DNA of 64,000 nt from Xanthomarina maritima (GCF_008084905.1 NZ_VSFC01000062.1:181903-245902), one strand, 5' to 3'; counted from the first letter of the stretch, positions 1-9,426 are shown. Numbers and translations are program-made. Notes: generated from the letters alone by a model not told the origin.

Positions 1-736
1 TCAAGGCTATTTTGAAACTGGATTAGACGGTTGGGTAGAAGGAGGAAACGACTGCACAAGAACTGCTTCTAGTTATTCTTATGAAGGTGGTTACTCAATA
101 AGATTAAGAGATAATTCTGGAACGGCATCTACCATGTTTTTATCAGATATCAACATTGCTCCTTATTCACTAGTTGAGATTGATTTTTACTTTTATTTCA
201 ATGGTTTAAATAATGGCGAAAGACTATCTTTTGGATATTATAATGGAACATCTTGGAATACAATAGAAAGTTATGTAATTGGTTCAGGATTTAATAATAA
301 TACATTTTATAATGCTACAGTTGTCTTAACTTCTGCTCAATATAACTTTGTCTCTAATAGTGGATTTAGATTTCAATGTATTGCATCAAAAAAGAATGAA
401 CAGATTTATATTGATCAAGTTACTATTACTGGAAAAACAAATGCTGCTGCAAAAGCAAATAATGTAGTTGAATTATACTCATTAACTTCTGAAACAATTT
501 CAAGTACTAAAGAAGAATTTGTATTATATCCTAATCCAGTTAAAGAAAATGCTATTACAGTTAATATTTTAGGACTAGAATTTTTTAGCTACCAAATATT
601 AAATATTTCAGGGCAAAAATTATCTCATGGAACTACTGAAGGAAATATAGATGTGTCTAATTTAAATTCTGGAATATATTTTATTAAAATACATGACGGA
701 AAAGAAATAAGAGTTAAGAAGTTTATTAAACAATAA
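1..736 (+). CDS. Secreted protein with type IX secretion sorting domain (5' end outside window)
   Basis: The reading frame is open from the first bases of the window (frame beginning at base 2), so the N-terminus lies upstream. The visible N-terminal part (FETGLDGWVEGGNDC and about 100 residues after it) looks like a beta-sandwich, MAM/concanavalin-like module. The last ~75 residues start with VLYPNPVKENAITVNI and contain SNLNSGIYFIKI and a basic end VKKFIKQ, the signature of the Por/T9SS type A C-terminal domain. Such proteins are exported by Sec, moved across the outer membrane by T9SS and attached or released. Substrate and enzymatic activity cannot be told from this part. A strong terminator follows. 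Confidence 0.85.
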   Translation, partial: QGYFETGLDGWVEGGNDCTRTASSYSYEGGYSIRLRDNSGTASTMFLSDINIAPYSLVEIDFYFYFNGLNNGERLSFGYYNGTSWNTIESYVIGSGFNNNTFYNATVVLTSAQYNFVSNSGFRFQCIASKKNEQIYIDQVTITGKTNAAAKANNVVELYSLTSETISSTKEEFVLYPNPVKENAITVNILGLEFFSYQILNISGQKLSHGTTEGNIDVSNLNSGIYFIKIHDGKEIRVKKFIKQ

Positions 737-760
737 GCTATAATTAATATATATGAAGAA

Positions 761-788
761 GTCCAAAGTGAAAACTTTGGACTTTTTT
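761..788. terminator. Rho-independent terminator
   Basis: Perfect 8-bp stem GTCCAAAG / CTTTGGAC (761-768 and 775-782) with a 6-base loop, followed by six T. It ends the T9SS protein gene on the plus strand; the A-rich left side is weak, so it mainly serves the plus strand, although the converging exonuclease gene stops 20 bases further on. Confidence 0.8.
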
Positions 789-808
789 ATTAAACAACTA
801 ATTAAGTT

Positions 809-1522
809 TTAAATGTGAACAATCTCATTCTCATGAAGCAGTTCATCTCTACGAAGTCTTAAGAAAATTTGAGCCACAGCAATCGTATCTTTTTCACAGT
901 AAGTAATTATTCTATCTATTTGGTTTTCTTCGTAATAAACTCGATAGACTTCACTGCCATCAATATCATCTTTTGGCGATGGAATACCCAAAATATTTGT
1001 GAGTAATTTTAATGAGGTATAATGTTTAAAATCGCCAAACTTCCAAAGTTCTAGTGTGTCAAGATGAGGTACTTCCCATGGTTTTTTGCCAAAAAGATTT
1101 AATTTGTATGGCAATTCTATGTTATGAATAATCATACGTCTAGCTATGTAAGGAAAATCGAATTCCTTGCCATTATGAGCACACAGAAGGTGTTTATTCT
1201 GACTAAAATGTGAAATCAATAGATTTTTAAAATCCTTTAAAAGTTTAATTTCTTCACCATAAAAAGAGGTAACCCTAAAGGTTCTTATATCTCCTTGGTA
1301 TTTGATATACCCAACAGAAATACAGACTATTTTACCAAATTCAGCCCAAATTCCAGCTCGATCATAAAATTCTTCGGCAGTAAATTCGTCTTTTCTTTGA
1401 TATTGAGTTTTATGCTCCCAAAGTGTTTGCATAGTTTCGTCTAAATCTGAAAAATGCCGTGTTTCTGGAACGGTTTCTATGTCCAGAAAGAGAATGTTTT
1501 CGAGATTTAATTTATCAATCAT
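809..1522 (-). CDS. Predicted 3'-5' exonuclease, PolB-type (DEDD fold)
   Basis: Stand-alone exonuclease domain of the family labelled predicted 3'-5' exonuclease similar to PolB proofreading domains. The sequence shows motif ExoI FLDIETVPE (residues 13-21), a middle motif AHNGKEFDFPYIARRM (about 114-129) and a late motif YCEKDTIAVAQIFLRL (about 208-223), giving the Asp/Glu metal ligands of the DEDD superfamily. At 237 residues it has only the nuclease domain and no polymerase. Role in DNA repair or nucleic acid turnover is inferred. It sits last in a minus-strand run of unrelated household genes. Confidence 0.8.
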   Translation of the reverse strand: MIDKLNLENILFLDIETVPETRHFSDLDETMQTLWEHKTQYQRKDEFTAEEFYDRAGIWAEFGKIVCISVGYIKYQGDIRTFRVTSFYGEEIKLLKDFKNLLISHFSQNKHLLCAHNGKEFDFPYIARRMIIHNIELPYKLNLFGKKPWEVPHLDTLELWKFGDFKHYTSLKLLTNILGIPSPKDDIDGSEVYRVYYEENQIDRIITYCEKDTIAVAQIFLRLRRDELLHENEIVHI

Positions 1523-1534
1523 CTTGTTAATCTA

Positions 1535-1891
1535 TTAACGTTCAGACAATAAAGTTACACATTGTTTTCCAAATATTCCAGAAATTCCTGCAGCAAGACC
1601 TCCAATAATTGCGGTTACTAAAATTAAAAGATAGGCATTTCCATTTAATGGTAATAAAACAGCAATTTTATTTGCAAGTATAAAATCGTTTGTATTACTT
1701 AACCAAAATGCATAAACCATCCAAAAAGACATGATGGCTAAAAATGGAACTACAAATACTGAAGCACCTTTTAAACTAAAAAATAAACCTGTTGCAAAAG
1801 CAGCCACCATAATAGACCACCAAGGCAAAAATTGAGAAAGAATAAGTGCAACTATAATTGTTGTTATAAAATTAATGATTTTTTTTGTCAT
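1535..1891 (-). CDS. Small integral membrane protein, unknown function
   Basis: 118 residues, almost entirely hydrophobic, with about four membrane segments (near residues 8-25, 27-42, 45-65 and 84-105) and short loops. The N-terminus MTKKIINFITT is positively charged as expected for the cytoplasmic side. No recognised catalytic motif. It lies only a few bases from the penicillin-acylase gene upstream and 12 bases from the exonuclease downstream, so it is probably co-transcribed. I do not recognise a function. Confidence 0.6.
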   Translation of the reverse strand: MTKKIINFITTIIVALILSQFLPWWSIMVAAFATGLFFSLKGASVFVVPFLAIMSFWMVYAFWLSNTNDFILANKIAVLLPLNGNAYLLILVTAIIGGLAAGISGIFGKQCVTLLSER

Positions 1892-1893
1892 GT

Positions 1894-4305
1894 TTACGGA
1901 GTTAAAGTTTGGGTTGAAATAATGCCTTCAGTACTTTTTTGGTCTTGAATAAATAGGGCTTCAAAATAGTCACCTACAGCCCAACGGTCTATAAAATTAT
2001 CGTAATATTTACTTCCGGGATTTCCAGATTGTCCTCCAGGATAAATACCTAAAGCGGTTGGAGGAGAGGTCATTTCTACAATCATTCGCCAGGAAGGACC
2101 ATGGTTTTCAGCAGCTGCATTAACCGTATTTCTGTCTCCTCCAATAGGTAAATTAAATCTTGAAAAAGCAGGTAAGCCTTGTAATAAATGCCCAACATAA
2201 GTGGCTTTGTAGGCTTGCCAATTATAATCTCCATGCTCTTCTTTCCATTCGGTAAGCTCTTTAGCTAATTCCTTAAAAGTGATTAAGAATAAATCCTTTG
2301 CCGTTTCCTTTTTAGGGGTTTCTAAAATATCCATAACCTCATGCTCTGGATAGTTTTTAAACATGAAAATGGTTTGATAGGTATAAGGATCTAACAAAGC
2401 TGTGTTTTCTATATCAAATTCATCCCAAGTTATAGGATATAGTTTTTTCCACCATAAATCCCAAATACTTGGTTCTATTTGGTCGATATCGCTATTAAAA
2501 TCCCAAGCTTTAATAATATTTAATATATCCAATTCTACTTGAGTTAAACTAGAGGTGTCCATGTTTTCGAACATGGTTGGTAATAATTCTGAAGCCTTTA
2601 AATTGTAATTATTATTTTGAAGGTCTTTAAAATCTTGAATAGTGAATGTTTCTTTTGAATTAAAAAAATCGTTAATCACGCGATTTCTATAGGTTTCATA
2701 ACCATCATTAAACACATAAAAGGGATAAGTTGCATCCACAGGATGTTGATTTGCCGAGCTAACAAACCCACGTTCTGGATTTTTAGAAAAGGCATTATTA
2801 CTTTTCGGAATAAAGCTTTGCCAATCGTTTTCAGGATTGCTTCCATCCATTAAAAATTTCCCTTGCCCTTGCCATTTATTGGCAAACAACCCTTGAATCC
2901 AAAGGGCAATATCTCCATTTGTTGAGGCAAACACAAAGTTTTGTGCTGGAGCTACCCAATGTTGCAATGCTTTTAAATAATCGTCGTAATTATTAGAAGT
3001 ATTTAAATCGATTAGAGTTCTTTGATTATTTCCACCAATGTGTCCAATCCATTTCATGGCATAACCTTCTTTTTGGCCATTGCCTTTAAAGGTATGATCG
3101 TAACTTACAGGTCCATGATGAGTATATATAACAGAATCTAGATAGGTTTCTTCTCCTTTTATTTTAATTTCTTCAATTCTAAGAGTTGTGTTTTTCCAAG
3201 CATTATCATATTTGTATTGTGTTCTGCTAGTATCTTTGAATTCAATTTTATACCAATCTTTAACATCTCTAGTGGCATTGGTTTCTCCCCAAGCTATGTC
3301 TGTATTAAAACCAGAAACTATACCTAAAGCTCCTGGAAGTGTTGCTCCATAAGCATTGTGTTCTGGTGTTGCTAATTGCATGACAAACCAGATAGATGGT
3401 AAGTTAAGACCTAAATGTGGATCGTTAGCAAGAATTGGGTTTCCAGAGTAAGATTTTTCACCTGAAACAGCCCAATTGTTACTGCCATTATCTGGATCTG
3501 GTTTTTCCATGGTTTCTACAATAGAATCAAGAGGTAAATCACTTAACGGAGTCTCGGTTATAAGAGTTTCTATATAACTCCAATCTGTTGCTTTTGGAAT
3601 CACAGGATCGTTCACATCAAAAAAATCTGGATATAGTAAATTAAATCGTTCTTCTCCTAACAAACGTAAAGCATTGGTGTATTCTAAATCCGATTCTCGT
3701 CCACATAACATATCTGTCATGTACATCAATAAATACGCTGTTTTGTCTAAAGACCAAGGTTCAGGCTTGTACCCTAATAATTTGTATTCTACAGGATAAT
3801 CTTTAGGTTTTAAAGATTGAATATAACTATTAACTCCTTCGCTATAAGCTTCAACAAAAGCAATGATTTCAGGATCTTCTTCTTCCATTTTTTTAATGGC
3901 ATTTTCAGCACCAAAACCCATCCCTTTTCTACGTTGCATTCTGTCGTAATCAAGTGCTTTTTCTCCTATAATTTCTGATAAACGACCAGCTGCCGCATGT
4001 GTTTGAAACTCCATTTGCCAGAAACGATGTTTGGCTGTAATATAACCTTGCGCTTTGTATAAATCGGTATTGTTTTGAGCAAAAATGTGTGGCACTAAAT
4101 TCTCGTCGTAATGAACTGTAACTTTATCTGAAAGTCCATTTATTTGAACATTTCCAGTTATAGATTCGGTGTTTTCATTTTGCCAAATCCCCTGAGCAGG
4201 GTTTAAAAATTCACCAATGGCAGGAATAGAACCAAAACGTGTATTTAAAGTATAAAATATGGCAATAAGTAGCGTAAGAGAAACTAGAAATTTGAGGTAC
4301 TTCAT
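1894..4305 (-). CDS. Penicillin acylase family protein (N-terminal nucleophile hydrolase)
   Basis: Member of the penicillin/cephalosporin/AHL acylase family that cleaves amide bonds in the periplasm. The precursor has an N-terminal membrane/signal segment (KFLVSLTLLIAIFYTL), an alpha-chain region, a spacer and then GSNNWAVSG, where Ser275 would become the new N-terminal nucleophile after self-cleavage; NDPHLGL and GETNATRDVKDWY further on are typical of the beta chain. I start at the ATG at 4305 (803 residues): a start further upstream would run into the neighbouring alkyltransferase gene and add a non-signal leader. In marine Bacteroidota the real substrate is unknown; it may be an acyl-homoserine lactone, a peptide or a lipid amide. 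Confidence 0.88.
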   Translation of the reverse strand: MKYLKFLVSLTLLIAIFYTLNTRFGSIPAIGEFLNPAQGIWQNENTESITGNVQINGLSDKVTVHYDENLVPHIFAQNNTDLYKAQGYITAKHRFWQMEFQTHAAAGRLSEIIGEKALDYDRMQRRKGMGFGAENAIKKMEEEDPEIIAFVEAYSEGVNSYIQSLKPKDYPVEYKLLGYKPEPWSLDKTAYLLMYMTDMLCGRESDLEYTNALRLLGEERFNLLYPDFFDVNDPVIPKATDWSYIETLITETPLSDLPLDSIVETMEKPDPDNGSNNWAVSGEKSYSGNPILANDPHLGLNLPSIWFVMQLATPEHNAYGATLPGALGIVSGFNTDIAWGETNATRDVKDWYKIEFKDTSRTQYKYDNAWKNTTLRIEEIKIKGEETYLDSVIYTHHGPVSYDHTFKGNGQKEGYAMKWIGHIGGNNQRTLIDLNTSNNYDDYLKALQHWVAPAQNFVFASTNGDIALWIQGLFANKWQGQGKFLMDGSNPENDWQSFIPKSNNAFSKNPERGFVSSANQHPVDATYPFYVFNDGYETYRNRVINDFFNSKETFTIQDFKDLQNNNYNLKASELLPTMFENMDTSSLTQVELDILNIIKAWDFNSDIDQIEPSIWDLWWKKLYPITWDEFDIENTALLDPYTYQTIFMFKNYPEHEVMDILETPKKETAKDLFLITFKELAKELTEWKEEHGDYNWQAYKATYVGHLLQGLPAFSRFNLPIGGDRNTVNAAAENHGPSWRMIVEMTSPPTALGIYPGGQSGNPGSKYYDNFIDRWAVGDYFEALFIQDQKSTEGIISTQTLTP

Positions 4306-4372
4306 ACAATTAAATATTTTAAAGATTAAAGATATATTTTTTTGTTGAATTTGAAATTTTAAGAGGTATATT

Positions 4373-4846
4373 TTAAAACAAGGATTGTTGCTTATAAGGA
4401 CTTTCGTGTTCCAGCAACCATTGTTTTCTGTATAATCCTCCAGCATAACCTGTTAAGCTTCCATCACTTCCAATAACACGATGACAAGGCACCGCAATCC
4501 ATAATGGATTTTTACTATTGGCATTGGCTACTGCACGTATAGCTTTTACGTCTCCTAATTGTTTTGAAAGTTCTAAATAAGAAAGCGTTTTACCATATGG
4601 AATATTTATTAAGGCATTCCAAACATTCTTTTGGAAAGTGGTTCCTTCTGGGTTTAATTGTAGGTCGAAATGTGTTCTATTCCCTTTAAAATATTCGTTG
4701 AGCTGATAGGCACAATCTTGAAGACATTCAGGAATTATATCAGTAACTTTTTCTTCTGAATTTAGCACAGTAATAGAGGAAATACCATTGTCATCTCCAG
4801 TTATTTGAGTGAATCCTAAAGGCGAACTTATTATACAACTCTCCAT
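4373..4846 (-). CDS. ogt: Methylated-DNA--protein-cysteine methyltransferase
   Basis: Suicide repair protein that moves the methyl group from O6-methylguanine (and O4-methylthymine) in DNA to its own cysteine. The active-site motif PCHRVIG is present with acceptor Cys121, preceded by FQKNVWNALINIPYGKTLSY (DNA-binding helix-turn-helix region with arginine finger nearby in AIRAVANAN). 157 residues match the single-domain Ogt/MGMT type without an Ada regulatory domain. Its start codon overlaps the stop codon of the upstream CNNM-type gene by one base (TAATG type), so translation is coupled. Confidence 0.93.
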   Translation of the reverse strand: MESCIISSPLGFTQITGDDNGISSITVLNSEEKVTDIIPECLQDCAYQLNEYFKGNRTHFDLQLNPEGTTFQKNVWNALINIPYGKTLSYLELSKQLGDVKAIRAVANANSKNPLWIAVPCHRVIGSDGSLTGYAGGLYRKQWLLEHESPYKQQSLF

Positions 4847-5931
4847 TAGTCTTCAGCTTCTACATCATCAATTAAACCAAGTCTCTTGGCTCGAGCTTCC
4901 CAGCTTCTTCTTGCTAATAATTGTAAATCTGGAACATCGTCGCTTTCATCCATAATTTCCATTCCTAAAAGTGTTTCTATTACGTCTTCCATGGTAACCA
5001 AACCACTTACTGTACCGTATTCATCAACAACTAAAGCCATGTGGTTTTTACTTTCGACCAATTGTTCAAATAAGCGTGGAATAGGCATACTTCGATTGAT
5101 GATGATGATGTTTCTTTTAATATCTGAAATTAATTTATTTCCATTACCAAAAGCCATTTCTTTAAACACTTCGTCTTTTAAAACCAATCCTGTAATATTA
5201 TCTGAATTGTTAGTAAAAACAGGAATTCTAGAGAATTTAGTATTAGCGTTATTTTTAAAAAAAGCTTCAATAGTTTGATTTTCATCTTCAATACTCATAA
5301 CTGTTCTTGGAGTCATGACATCTTTTGCTAACACTTCCTTAAAAGTAAGCATGTTTTTTATGACCTTAGACTCAGATTCATGAAAAACACCTTCTTCTTC
5401 GGCTAAATCTGTCATGGCATGAAAATCTTCACGACTTAAAACACTACCATGAGCACTACCTCCAATAAGTTTGGTTGTAAGTCTTAGTAGCCATAAAATA
5501 CCAGTATATTTTAAAGGGAATATAAGAATATTTAAAGCAGTTGCTGTAAAACCAGCTAAAGATTTCCAATAGGAAGCACCAATGGTTTTTGGTATAATTT
5601 CGGAAACAATTAGGATTAATAAAGTCATAATAGCTGATATAATACCAACTGTATTTATTCCTAATAATTCTATTTTAAATGGCAGTTTTTCAGCTTCAAT
5701 ACCAACCATCATTGCACCTAAAGTATGTGCAATAGTATTAAGTGTAAGTATAGCAATTAAAGGCTGATCAACATCCTTTTTTAAATTTTCTAATAAAAAA
5801 GCATATTCTTTACCTTCTTGCTTTTTTATATTAATAAACGTTGGTGTAACACTTAGTAAAACAGCTTCTAGAATAGAGCATAAAAATGAAAAGAATATAG
5901 AAATAGTGGCCCAAAAAATGAGTGTACTCAT
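4846..5931 (-). CDS. CNNM/HlyC-CorC family membrane protein with DUF21 and CBS domains
   Basis: N-terminal DUF21 transmembrane module (about residues 1-180, several hydrophobic helices) followed by a pair of CBS domains (about 200-320, with VMTPRTVMSIEDE and ALVVDEYGTVSGLVTMEDVIETLLG). Proteins of this type are Mg2+ (or Co2+) efflux or homeostasis factors; the CBS pair senses ATP-Mg. At 361 residues it lacks the C-terminal CorC_HlyC domain found in GldE and longer relatives, which ends here soon after the CBS pair. Head gene of the small operon with the alkyltransferase. Confidence 0.85.
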   Translation of the reverse strand: MSTLIFWATISIFFSFLCSILEAVLLSVTPTFINIKKQEGKEYAFLLENLKKDVDQPLIAILTLNTIAHTLGAMMVGIEAEKLPFKIELLGINTVGIISAIMTLLILIVSEIIPKTIGASYWKSLAGFTATALNILIFPLKYTGILWLLRLTTKLIGGSAHGSVLSREDFHAMTDLAEEEGVFHESESKVIKNMLTFKEVLAKDVMTPRTVMSIEDENQTIEAFFKNNANTKFSRIPVFTNNSDNITGLVLKDEVFKEMAFGNGNKLISDIKRNIIIINRSMPIPRLFEQLVESKNHMALVVDEYGTVSGLVTMEDVIETLLGMEIMDESDDVPDLQLLARRSWEARAKRLGLIDDVEAED

Positions 5932-6043
5932 TAGCGTGTTGTTTGTTTCTTGCTAATTTACGAAATGTATTTACAATCGGATAAACAAAAAGACATCAAA
6001 TCTTGCAAAAGAATTAATGCCTTTTTGGTTTAATGTTTTTGTA

Positions 6044-7036
6044 TTAAGAATTTAATAGTTTCACCACATCTTTAGCAAAATAACTCGCTATAATGTCTGC
6101 TCCAGCTCTCTTAATGGCAGTAATTTGTTCCATCATAACAGCATCGTGTTCTAACCAACCTTTTTCAGCAGCAGCTTTAAGCATGGCATATTCTCCAGAA
6201 ACTTGATAAACTGCAACAGGCACATCGACTTCGTTTTTAATTTCTCTAACAATGTCTAAGTAACATAATCCTGGTTTTACCATAACAATATCTGCACCTT
6301 CATCAATATCCATTTCGGTTTCACGAATGGCTTCAAAACGATTGGCATAATCCATTTGATAGGTTTTTTTATCTTTTGGAATATTTTTTAAATCAACAGG
6401 AGCTGAATCTAAAGCATCACGAAAAGGGCCGTAAAATGCTGAAGCATATTTTGCTGAATAACTCATAATTCCTGTATCGAAATAACCTTCGTCTTCTAGA
6501 GCTTCACGAATAGTTAAAATACGACCATCCATCATATCACTAGGAGCAACAAAATTAGCACCAGCTTTGGCATGAGAAAGACTCATTTCGGCCAAAACAT
6601 CGGCTGTTTCATCATTAAGGATTATTCCTTTTTCAATAATTCCATCATGTCCATAAATAGAATATGGATCCAGAGCAACATCTGTCATTACTAACATATC
6701 TGGACAAGCATTTTTTACCGTTTTAATGGCACGTTGCATAAGACCTTTGGGATTTAATGCTTCTTTTCCTGTATTGTCCTTGAGTTTATCAGATACTTTT
6801 ACAAAAAGTAGAACCGATTTTAAACCTAGTTTCCATAGTTCTTTAACTTCTCTTTCAAGTAAGTCTAAACTGTAACGATAGTAATTTGGCATAGAAACAA
6901 TTTCTTCTTTAACACCTTTTCCTTCAACCACAAAAAGTGGAACCAAAAAATCGTTTGGAGAGATTGTAGTTTCTCGAACTAAAGAGCGAATGGCTTCGTT
7001 GGTCCTTAAGCGTCTATTTCTTCTTATTGGATACAT
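6044..7036 (-). CDS. hemB: Porphobilinogen synthase (5-aminolevulinate dehydratase)
   Basis: Condenses two 5-aminolevulinate molecules to porphobilinogen, the second step of the common tetrapyrrole pathway. The two Schiff-base lysines are visible in YSAKYASAFYGPF (Lys196) and MVKPGLCYLD (Lys254). Where zinc enzymes carry a Cys triad, this one has DVALDPYSIYGHDG (119-132), the Ala/Asp variant of zinc-independent, magnesium-type enzymes. 330 residues is the usual length. It is the last gene of the minus-strand heme run (hemA, hemCD, hemE, GNAT, hemF, DUF4421-like, hemB), 11 bases after its neighbour. Confidence 0.97.
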   Translation of the reverse strand: MYPIRRNRRLRTNEAIRSLVRETTISPNDFLVPLFVVEGKGVKEEIVSMPNYYRYSLDLLEREVKELWKLGLKSVLLFVKVSDKLKDNTGKEALNPKGLMQRAIKTVKNACPDMLVMTDVALDPYSIYGHDGIIEKGIILNDETADVLAEMSLSHAKAGANFVAPSDMMDGRILTIREALEDEGYFDTGIMSYSAKYASAFYGPFRDALDSAPVDLKNIPKDKKTYQMDYANRFEAIRETEMDIDEGADIVMVKPGLCYLDIVREIKNEVDVPVAVYQVSGEYAMLKAAAEKGWLEHDAVMMEQITAIKRAGADIIASYFAKDVVKLLNS

Positions 7037-7047
7037 ATATTGTTTAA

Positions 7048-8004
7048 TTAAAGTCCGTATTTTTCATTAAAATTATCAGCAAAATTAATCCATTTCTTTG
7101 GAGCTTTAAAACGATATCCAATATAAAACTCTAGATAGGTTATCTCATCATCTTGTCTTGTAGTCTTATCAACATTGTGTTTTAATATGACAATATTTGA
7201 ATTAATTCCTCCAAAAAAGGAATCTGAATTATAACTTATAACAGCTCTACCAGTAAATTCAAATAAAGCAGATGTTAAATTTTCGGAACCTAGATTATTA
7301 CTATGATTAACACCAATACCTGCAGAGCCACCTAAAGAAAAAAGTATGTTTTTTGTTATTGCTAAATTATAATAATATGATGGTGCAATAGCAATATTAA
7401 AAGTATTTGCTTTTTCATTAATATTGTCTTCTTCTAACTTATATTTTGTGTAGTAATAATAAAGTCTAGGTATAAAACTTCCGGCACTTTTTATTTGCCA
7501 TTCATTTTGAAATCCTATGGCTCTAAATGAGAAATTTTTATTGAAAATATAAGAAGTTGAGCCACCTACTTTTAGGGATTTAACTCCAGGTAATTCAACT
7601 TTATTACTTTCATCTTTAAAATAAAATCCTTTTTGATTGTAAAAATCTATGGTTTGCATCCATTGATTATAAAACATTCTAGAATTAAATGTAAATAATC
7701 TAGAATCTTTATTGTCTTTATTTTCAGAAAGAAAATTTGGTGAAAACCCATAATCAATTTCTATCGAACGAAATAAAATCGAAAAACCTAGATAATTTGT
7801 TTTATTAGGTTCTAATATATAATGGTCTCCACTTTCTTTATCATAAATATAAAAGCTATTAGATGTGTTTATTATAGAGGCTCTTGTAGAAATTTTATCT
7901 TGAAATGTTTTAATGTATGTACTTTTAATGATGCTATCGTTTTGCGAAAATGTTGAACAATAGAATGCGAAAAAAACGTAATATTTAAAAAAATTTAAAC
8001 CCAA
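7048..8004 (-). CDS. DUF4421-like putative outer-membrane protein
   Basis: 318 residues with an N-terminal hydrophobic stretch ending in STFSQ (signal peptide) and then many alternating aromatic strands, for example ILEPNKTNYLGFSILF and YLEFYIGYRFKAP, as in beta-barrels. The pattern of a short N-terminal loop region followed by LEPNKTNYLGFS resembles the DUF4421 family of Bacteroidota; this assignment is by eye. It overlaps the hemF stop by 10 bases and precedes hemB, so it is translated with the heme genes. Whether it has a part in heme or iron handling is unknown. Confidence 0.6.
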   Translation of the reverse strand: MGLNFFKYYVFFAFYCSTFSQNDSIIKSTYIKTFQDKISTRASIINTSNSFYIYDKESGDHYILEPNKTNYLGFSILFRSIEIDYGFSPNFLSENKDNKDSRLFTFNSRMFYNQWMQTIDFYNQKGFYFKDESNKVELPGVKSLKVGGSTSYIFNKNFSFRAIGFQNEWQIKSAGSFIPRLYYYYTKYKLEEDNINEKANTFNIAIAPSYYYNLAITKNILFSLGGSAGIGVNHSNNLGSENLTSALFEFTGRAVISYNSDSFFGGINSNIVILKHNVDKTTRQDDEITYLEFYIGYRFKAPKKWINFADNFNEKYGL

Positions 8005-8897
8005 GATTTCGGATGTTTTAATACTTCAATTAGTTTTTCTTCTTCACTTCCCACAACAGGTTCATGATTATAAACCCATTGTACGTGTGGAGGTAAGCTC
8101 ATAAGAATACTTTCAATTCTTCCGTTGGTTTTAAGTCCAAAAAGCGTTCCTTTATCATGAACTAAATTAAATTCTACATAACGTCCACGACGTATTTCTT
8201 GCCAGTTACGTTGTGCTTCAGTAAATGGTAAATCTTTTCTTTTTTCGACTATAGGAATATAGGCTTCCAGAAAACTGTTTCCAACATCGGCTATAAAGTT
8301 GTACCAGTTTTCCATTGACATTTCATCTGAAGTTTTGCAGTAATCGAAAAATAGTCCACCTATTCCACGACCCTCATTTCTATGTGCGTTGTAAAAATAG
8401 TCATCACATTTGGTTTTGTATTTTTTGTAGAAATCGGCATTATGTCGATCGCAAGCAGTTTTACAGGTTTGATGAAAATGTTTAGCATCTTCTTCAAATA
8501 AATAATATGGTGTTAAATCTTGACCACCACCAAACCAGCTTTCTGCTATATTTCCAGATTGATCATACATTTCAAAATAACGCCAATTAGCATGAACCGT
8601 TGGAACCATTGGATTTTTAGGATGAAGTACCAAACTTAAACCACAAGCAAAGAAATTAGCATCCTTAACACCAAAATGGTTACGAATGGTTTCTGGTAAT
8701 TCGCCATGAACAGCAGAAATATTAACACCACCTTTTTCGAAAACGTTTCCGTTTTCAATAACCCGAGTTCTGCCTCCTCCACCTTCAGGACGCTTCCAAA
8801 GATCTTCTTGGAATTTAGCTTTACTATCAACTTCTTCAAGTTTAGAAGTTATAGTGTCTTGTAATTCTTGTATGTATTGGTAAAATTTATCTTTCAT
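7995..8897 (-). CDS. hemF: Oxygen-dependent coproporphyrinogen III oxidase
   Basis: Oxidatively decarboxylates two propionates of coproporphyrinogen III to give protoporphyrinogen IX, using O2. Conserved blocks are HPKNPMVPTVHANWRYFEM, WFGGGQDLTPYY and the late RRGRYVEFNLVHDKGT, all diagnostic for HemF. 300 residues is standard. The choice of HemF rather than the radical-SAM HemN in this island points to aerobic heme synthesis. Overlaps the upstream GNAT gene by 11 bases and the downstream DUF4421-like gene by 10 bases. Confidence 0.97.
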   Translation of the reverse strand: MKDKFYQYIQELQDTITSKLEEVDSKAKFQEDLWKRPEGGGGRTRVIENGNVFEKGGVNISAVHGELPETIRNHFGVKDANFFACGLSLVLHPKNPMVPTVHANWRYFEMYDQSGNIAESWFGGGQDLTPYYLFEEDAKHFHQTCKTACDRHNADFYKKYKTKCDDYFYNAHRNEGRGIGGLFFDYCKTSDEMSMENWYNFIADVGNSFLEAYIPIVEKRKDLPFTEAQRNWQEIRRGRYVEFNLVHDKGTLFGLKTNGRIESILMSLPPHVQWVYNHEPVVGSEEEKLIEVLKHPKSWV

Positions 8898-9426
8898 ATT
8901 GAAGTTCGTAAAGCTCCATGTTTATCGCGTTTTTTCCAGTAGGAGTAAAGGCATTTTCAAGTGTTTTAGTCCATTGAAAACCACACCTTTTAGCCACATT
9001 AATACTGCTTAAATTTGTTTTATGGATAATGATTTGTAGACTTTGTAAGCCTAATTCTTCAAAAGCAAATTTGGTAGCAGCCTTTATACTTTGTGTTATC
9101 CAACCTTTTCCAGAAAACTTATTACCAATACAGTAAGCAAATTCACCTTGCTTACTCGTTTCATCAATATTTTTTAAAATGACTAAACCTGCCACTTTAT
9201 TTGTATCCATATCTTTTAGAGCAAAAGTGAATTCTGATTGAGTTTGTATGGCTTTATTCTTCTTTAAAATGTATTCTTTAGAATCTGATTCCGACAGATT
9301 TTGTGCTAAAGTTTTAGGTAAATACTTCTGAAAGCTTTTTCCATTAGTTATCATTAAAGCATTTAAACTTGAAGCATCATCTTGTTTGAGCGCTTCAAGT
9401 TTAAATGTTTCAGTTGAAAAAGTCAT
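8887..9426 (-). CDS. GNAT family N-acetyltransferase (RimJ/RimL type)
   Basis: 179-residue acetyltransferase of the GCN5 superfamily, subtype with an extra N-terminal helix similar to ribosomal-protein acetylases. The acetyl-CoA binding region shows as YCIGNKFSGKGWITQSIKAATKFAFEELG and the following IIHKTNLSSINVAKRCGFQW, which is the typical NxxSxxVaeKcGF block. It sits between hemE (3 bases away) and hemF (overlap). The substrate is not known; the location suggests only co-expression with heme genes. Confidence 0.85.
   Translation of the reverse strand: MTFSTETFKLEALKQDDASSLNALMITNGKSFQKYLPKTLAQNLSESDSKEYILKKNKAIQTQSEFTFALKDMDTNKVAGLVILKNIDETSKQGEFAYCIGNKFSGKGWITQSIKAATKFAFEELGLQSLQIIIHKTNLSSINVAKRCGFQWTKTLENAFTPTGKNAINMELYELQYER

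Noticed and set aside
1894-4305. Penicillin acylase homologue as antibiotic resistance gene
   Set aside because: The family has many substrates and there is no resistance context; the neighbours are household genes.
4306-4446. N-terminal extension of the penicillin-acylase family protein by 47 residues
   Set aside because: It overlaps the alkyltransferase gene, has no signal-peptide character, and the ATG at 4305 gives a good membrane segment directly.
4886-5278. Plus-strand frame of 130 residues opposite the CNNM-type gene
   Set aside because: Shadow of the CBS-domain coding region; no domain and a Ser/Leu-rich composition typical of antisense frames.
8636-8839. Reading frame of 67 residues on the minus strand
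   Set aside because: It lies wholly within hemF in another frame; hemF has all family motifs.
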